Of a stretch of 10,273 bases of DNA, positions 6,825 to 10,273 are shown one piece after another. Position 1 is the stretch's first letter; every line of letters starts with the position of its first letter. A program made the translations under genes and the position numbers. The stretch comes from Pseudomonadota bacterium (GTDB lineage Bacteria > Pseudomonadota > Gammaproteobacteria > Steroidobacterales > Steroidobacteraceae). The stretch covers positions 1 through 10,273 of the forward strand of contig JAKAZP010000058.1 of NCBI GenBank assembly GCA_021815905.1, given 5' to 3'. The notes under the pieces were generated by a model. That model had not been told where the DNA came from. It ran no database searches and saw nothing but the letters and a program-made list of their open reading frames with translations.

Positions 6825-9800
6825 TCACTTGAAGTGCGCGGTGAAGCTCATGAAGATCACGCGGCCCAGCGAATCATAGAGAACCGGGAACGTGTTGGCA
6901 TCTCCGAAGAACTCCGGATTCGCGAAGCCGAAATTACCGACCGTCGAGGTCAGAGGAGGATCGCGGTTCATGAGATTCGTGATGCCGAGGTGCATCGTCA
7001 GCCGCGACAGGCTGTAGGAAAGGGTGAGATCGAGGTACTGGCGCCGGCCGAGCACTCCGTCCACCACGTCGGTGGCCCCCGCGAGCGGCGTGCCTTTCTG
7101 ATTCTGATCGAGGCCGACGGAGCTGATGTAGCGCCACAGCAGCGACACGCCGAGCCCCCGCACCGGCCAGTCCGAGGGCACCTGCCAGGTGACCCGCAGG
7201 TTGTGACGCCAGACCGGCCGCGGGAAGCCGCAGGTGAAGCCGTAGAGGCCGGCGCAATCGTACACCGGCAGGCCGGGAGAGGACTCCTGATCGAACGACA
7301 GCAGGTACGTTCCCGAGAAGTCGAGGAACACCGTGCCCGAATCCCCCAATCCCAGCCGGCGCAGCGCGAAGCCGTCCTCCAGGCTGACATCCAAGCCGCG
7401 CTCCCTCACGTAGCCGACGTTGACGTTGGTCTCGGAAACGAACGCGTTCGTCGACCCGAACAGCTCGCCGCCCTGGCTGCGATGGACGTCGCCGCAGAAC
7501 AGCCCGCGCGTGATGCACTCGTTGACGATGGTATTGAAGTTGAGAGTGCCGATCTCGTTGCTCAGATCGATGTCGTAGAAGTCCACCGAGCCCTTCAGGC
7601 CGGGCGCGAACCGCGGCCTCACCACCATGCCGATCTCGCGGGTGATCGCGGTCTCCGGCTGCAGATTGAGATTGCCGCCGAAGACGCCGTTGCACAGCCC
7701 GGCCACGCACTGCGGAATGATGCCGTACTGCGCGGGAGTCACGCCCGTGCGCTCGCACTGAGCGAGCGTCGCTCCGCTCGCCACCGCTCCCGTCGCCGGG
7801 TCCACCGGACCCGCGCACGGATCGCTGCCGGAGCTCGAGCCTTGCGTCACCGGAGCGAACAGCTCGTTGATGTCCGGCGCGCGAATGGACCGGTTGTAGC
7901 TCAGGTGGAAGGCGACATCCGGAACCGGCGCGTAATGCACACCGAACTTGTAGGTGTGGGCCAGAACGGCACCGGAACGGCTCGCGACCCCGTAATGCGA
8001 CAGCCGATAGCCGGTATCGAGCGCGAGGAGGGTCGCATAGGGGCGATCCTCGATGAGGGGCACGTTCAGCTCGCCGAAATACGAGCGCACGTTGACGCTG
8101 CCGGACACCGGCAGAACCGGACTGCCGAGAGCGCCGCTCGTGAGCGCGTAGTCCGGGATAAAATCCAGGCTGTTGCGGCGATAGGCCGCACCCAGCGCGA
8201 ATCCGACGCCCTGCCTCGCGAGCGGGCTGACGATGCCGTAGCGGGTGAGATCACCGGTGACGCTGCCGGAGTCCACCGTCTGAATCGTGCTGCCCTGCTC
8301 CTGCGAGGCCACAGCGAGATAGGCCTCCTCGGCCGCATTGTTCAGCCCGCCGACCGAGAAGATGTTCGCCGGCACGCAGCCGCCGGCCGGATTCTGGCAG
8401 ACCACGCTGCCGCTCGGGCCGGTGGTGGCGAGCAACGCCTGCTGCAGGTTGGTCTGCGAGATCGAGCCCGTGAAGTTCTCGTTGAGGATCGCTTCGCCGC
8501 GCTGAGCCGACAGGTCGTAGGAGATTCCCGGGACGATGGTTCCGCGGGATCCGAATACCATCCTGTAATCGGTGTGCTCGATGTTGTCTTCCCGGTTGCC
8601 GAACTCGACCGCGCGCTTGAAGAAGATCACGCTGGCCGTGTCGCTCGGCGACAGGCCCGCGGCCCCGCACATCCATTGCTCTTCCTGTGCCGACATCAGC
8701 GGATTGTTGCAGTTGATGCTGAAGGTATTGATGATCGCGTCCGGCGCCGCCTGCGTCGAGTTGTCGTTCTCCATGAACATCACGTTGCCGTACAGGTCGA
8801 CGTGGGAGTTGATCCTGCGGTGGGCGAAGCCGCCGAGGTTGTAGCGCGCCTCGGGCAGCCTCAGATAGTTCGCCGGGTTGAAGTTGTACTGCGAGCCGTT
8901 ATCCGGAAGGATGGTCGCCGAGCCGTTCGGATCGACGATGCCGCGCGCCGGCAGACCGGCCCCGGCGCGCGCGTTGCTGAGGAACCGCCCGCCCGGGATC
9001 GCCGAGGAGCCGGCGGTGCACCGGCCATAGGCCACCTGACTGGCCGGGCCATAGGCCTGCTGGCACTGCAGGTTGGTGGACGCCGGCAAGCCGTTCGGGA
9101 GGGTCGCGAGCGCGTACACCCCGAACGGTCGCTGCCCGTCGGTGACGGCATTGAGATGGGTGTAACCGGCATACACCGTGACGTTGCCGTCGCCGTGGGC
9201 GAAATTGCTGCCCCAGATGAGCGTGGTGTCGTAGCTGAACCCGTCGCCCTGGCCGGTGATGCTCTCCTGGTTGTCGACGGTGAACCCCTGGAAATCCTTC
9301 TTCATGATGAAGTTGACCACCCCGGCGACCGCGTCCGAGCCGTAGACGGAGGAGGCGCCTCCCGTCAGCACGGCGACGCGCTCGACCAGCGCCTGGGGAA
9401 TGAAGTTCAGATCCACCTCGGGGCCGCCGAGCGGGCTGCCCGGCATCACGCGCTTCCCGTCGACGAGCACCAGGGTGCGCGAGGGGCCGAGTCCGCGCAG
9501 GTCCACGTTGGCGACGCCGCGAGCGCCTCCGGGGTTTGAGGTCTGATTGGTGGAGAAGTTGCCCTGAACGGACGGCAGCTGATTCAGCAGGTTCTCGACG
9601 TTTTGCGCGCCCTGGAGCTCGAACTCCTTGTGGCTCACGACGTGCAGACCGGCCGACACCGCCAGCCGCGATTCGCGCACCCGCGAACCGGTGACCAGCA
9701 CCTCCTGCAGCACCGGAGTCCGCTTCCCCGCGGCGGACCCGGCGTTGCCGGTGCCGGCGACGGTCTGACCCGCATCCTCGGATATGCTCTGGAGCGTCGG

Positions 9801-9908
9801 GGCCGCAGCCGCCGGCTTCGACAGAACGAGCAATAGACTCATGGCAGCCCCGAAGCGTGCTGCGCGGCTCAGGCGAAGCGCAGCGGTGACATTCGCTGAC
9901 TTTGGCAC
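6825..9908 (-). CDS. Large TonB-dependent outer-membrane receptor
   Basis: This protein of about 1,027 residues imports an unidentified substrate across the outer membrane using TonB energy. The signal peptide has a basic region (LRLSRAARFG) and the core AAMSLLLVLSKPAAAA. QEVLVTGSR (about residues 68-76) fits a TonB box. The plug follows, with VENLLNQLPSVQGN, VDLRGLGPSRTLVLVDGKRV, VERVAVLTGGASSVYGSDAV and AGVVNFIMKKDF, ending near residue 205; the rest is a 22-strand-type barrel with SYNRSIRAPDINELFAP and NLNLQPETAITREIG, ending in FMSFTAHFK. Fourteen cysteines, all in the barrel part, form seven close pairs, probably disulfide-linked surface loops. I favour GTG 9908, with GGGGGG four bases upstream and the basic region next. 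An in-frame ATG at 9977 adds 23 residues (several acidic) before the signal peptide and has no clear ribosome-binding site. Siderophore use is not indicated; a peptide, glycan or aromatic substrate is possible. Confidence 0.93.
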   Translation of the reverse strand: MPKSANVTAALRLSRAARFGAAMSLLLVLSKPAAAAPTLQSISEDAGQTVAGTGNAGSAAGKRTPVLQEVLVTGSRVRESRLAVSAGLHVVSHKEFELQGAQNVENLLNQLPSVQGNFSTNQTSNPGGARGVANVDLRGLGPSRTLVLVDGKRVMPGSPLGGPEVDLNFIPQALVERVAVLTGGASSVYGSDAVAGVVNFIMKKDFQGFTVDNQESITGQGDGFSYDTTLIWGSNFAHGDGNVTVYAGYTHLNAVTDGQRPFGVYALATLPNGLPASTNLQCQQAYGPASQVAYGRCTAGSSAIPGGRFLSNARAGAGLPARGIVDPNGSATILPDNGSQYNFNPANYLRLPEARYNLGGFAHRRINSHVDLYGNVMFMENDNSTQAAPDAIINTFSINCNNPLMSAQEEQWMCGAAGLSPSDTASVIFFKRAVEFGNREDNIEHTDYRMVFGSRGTIVPGISYDLSAQRGEAILNENFTGSISQTNLQQALLATTGPSGSVVCQNPAGGCVPANIFSVGGLNNAAEEAYLAVASQEQGSTIQTVDSGSVTGDLTRYGIVSPLARQGVGFALGAAYRRNSLDFIPDYALTSGALGSPVLPVSGSVNVRSYFGELNVPLIEDRPYATLLALDTGYRLSHYGVASRSGAVLAHTYKFGVHYAPVPDVAFHLSYNRSIRAPDINELFAPVTQGSSSGSDPCAGPVDPATGAVASGATLAQCERTGVTPAQYGIIPQCVAGLCNGVFGGNLNLQPETAITREIGMVVRPRFAPGLKGSVDFYDIDLSNEIGTLNFNTIVNECITRGLFCGDVHRSQGGELFGSTNAFVSETNVNVGYVRERGLDVSLEDGFALRRLGLGDSGTVFLDFSGTYLLSFDQESSPGLPVYDCAGLYGFTCGFPRPVWRHNLRVTWQVPSDWPVRGLGVSLLWRYISSVGLDQNQKGTPLAGATDVVDGVLGRRQYLDLTLSYSLSRLTMHLGITNLMNRDPPLTSTVGNFGFANPEFFGDANTFPVLYDSLGRVIFMSFTAHFK

Positions 9909-9912
9909 GTTA

Positions 9913-9918
9913 CCCCCC
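9913..9918 (-). promoter_or_regulatory. Ribosome-binding site deciding the GTG start of the receptor
   Basis: On the minus strand six consecutive G residues followed by TAAC precede the GTG at 9908. This is the best ribosome-binding site near either candidate start of the receptor gene. Confidence 0.45.
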
Positions 9919-10058
9919 GTTTGGCGCGTGTTGCTTGCGGCCTCAAACTCGTGAGCGACAAATCCGCCTGACGGCATTCATGTCGCGACGCACCGCGACC
10001 GCCCGCGGTTGCCATTGATTGACACAACTTGAAGCGCGCGACGCCGGCGCCTTTGGAA

Positions 10059-10064
10059 ATTATT
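10059..10064 (-). promoter_or_regulatory. Candidate -10 element for the receptor operon
   Basis: On the minus strand AATAAT matches the sigma-70 -10 consensus at five of six positions and lies in the only AT-rich patch upstream of the receptor. The -35 position, around 10081-10087, has no good hexamer and falls inside an inverted repeat, so the promoter would need an activator or is not of the standard type. This is a weak call. Confidence 0.25.
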
Positions 10065-10075
10065 GTTATGGTCGT

Positions 10076-10097
10076 TTCCGCTGCTTGTACAGCGGAA
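10076..10097. repeat. Perfect inverted repeat, 8-base arms, 6-base spacer
   Basis: The arms TTCCGCTG (10076-10083) and CAGCGGAA (10090-10097) pair perfectly around CTTGTA. It covers the place where a -35 element would be expected for the candidate -10 at 10059-10064. It may be an operator or a leader hairpin; there is no T-run to mark it as a terminator. Confidence 0.5.
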
Positions 10098-10098
10098 T

Positions 10099-10118
10099 TT
10101 TAGGCCGGCAGGCCTAAA
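10099..10118. repeat. Perfect inverted repeat, 8-base arms, 4-base spacer
   Basis: The arms TTTAGGCC (10099-10106) and GGCCTAAA (10111-10118) pair perfectly around GGCA. It begins two bases after the neighbouring dyad ends. The two dyads have different arm sequences, so they are not copies of one site. It may be an operator, or an upstream stem-loop without a T-run. Confidence 0.5.
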
Positions 10119-10273
10119 GCGCCGGGGGCGGGCCGCGGCTCGCCCCAAAACGGAATGCGCCGCGCCGCGTCGTCGCGATTGCGCGGCGGGAGAGCCCGCC
10201 CGCCGGGCGCTGACATTGTCCGGCTCAGCGAGCCGTACGGGCGCACTAACAGCCGGTCGCGGCGGCCTCGCCC

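Larger units (their letters stand above)
9909..10273. other. Upstream region of the receptor gene without a convincing CDS
   Basis: These 365 bases hold no reading frame with recognisable protein character. They contain the alternative 5' extension of the receptor (9909-9977), an AT-rich patch at about 10055-10070 and several inverted repeats between 10076 and 10235. On the minus strand a short open stretch enters from the right edge and stops at TAG (10246-10248); it could be the last residues of an upstream gene, but eight codons cannot support that. Confidence 0.6.

Noticed and set aside
3307..6879. A very long open frame on the + strand, opposite the Asp-box protein gene and longer than it
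   Set aside because: The translation is dominated by Arg, Ala, Gly, His and Val with no recognisable domain, while the minus-strand frame has eleven Asp boxes and a signal peptide. Long antisense frames are expected in high-GC genes.
6834..9539. A 901-codon open frame on the + strand, opposite the TonB receptor
   Set aside because: It has the same composition artefact and no domain signatures; the opposite strand encodes a full receptor with plug and barrel motifs.
10019..10024. A perfect TTGACA hexamer on the + strand
   Set aside because: The sequence 16-18 bases downstream is GC-rich with no -10-like hexamer, and no + strand gene follows within the window.
10125..10235. Further short GC-only hairpins (arms at 10125/10141, 10185/10195 and 10221/10230)
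   Set aside because: Six-base GC arms are likely by chance in this composition. None is followed by a T-run on either strand, so they were not called as terminators or a structured RNA.
1..10273. CRISPR array, insertion sequence, tRNA or rRNA gene, or phage module
   Set aside because: No regularly spaced direct repeats, transposase-like protein, terminal inverted repeats, cloverleaf or rRNA motif was recognised by eye on either strand.

Overview
The window is GC-rich throughout. It reads as a Gram-negative bacterial chromosome, most likely a proteobacterium: a very large TonB-dependent outer-membrane receptor, an exported Asp-box (BNR/VPS10-like) protein and CoA-dependent degradation genes occur together. 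This combination is typical of soil Gammaproteobacteria such as the Xanthomonadales/Steroidobacter side of the group. That placement is inference; no marker gene is present.

Layout. Positions 1-2171 (+ strand) hold the 3' end of a tightly packed catabolic operon. It contains a crotonase-fold (enoyl-CoA hydratase/isomerase family) gene cut by the window edge, an acyl-CoA dehydrogenase starting 7 bases after it, and a Rid-family gene whose TTG start overlaps the dehydrogenase stop. From memory, this trio recurs in aerobic 2-aminobenzoyl-CoA (anthranilate) degradation clusters. The genes that would prove it (CoA ligase, monooxygenase/reductase) would lie left of the window.

Positions 2205-9908 hold a convergent three-gene block on the - strand. 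In transcription order these are a TonB-dependent receptor, an exported eleven-Asp-box protein and a PLP-dependent class-V aminotransferase-fold enzyme. Gaps of 86 and 106 bases allow one operon. The receptor would import a substrate, the Asp-box protein would act in the periplasm or at the surface, and the PLP enzyme would act in the cytoplasm. The substrate cannot be read from sequence. If the PLP enzyme were kynureninase-like it would release anthranilate and link the two halves, but its motifs do not establish that.

Positions 9909-10273 carry no convincing gene. They hold the receptor's upstream region, including two adjacent perfect inverted repeats (10076-10118) next to an AT-rich possible promoter.

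Most of the window is recognisable. The less ordinary points are the loss of family-typical catalytic residues in both the crotonase and the Rid protein, the seven close cysteine pairs in the receptor, and the double dyad upstream of it. I did not find a clearly new defence or mobile system.
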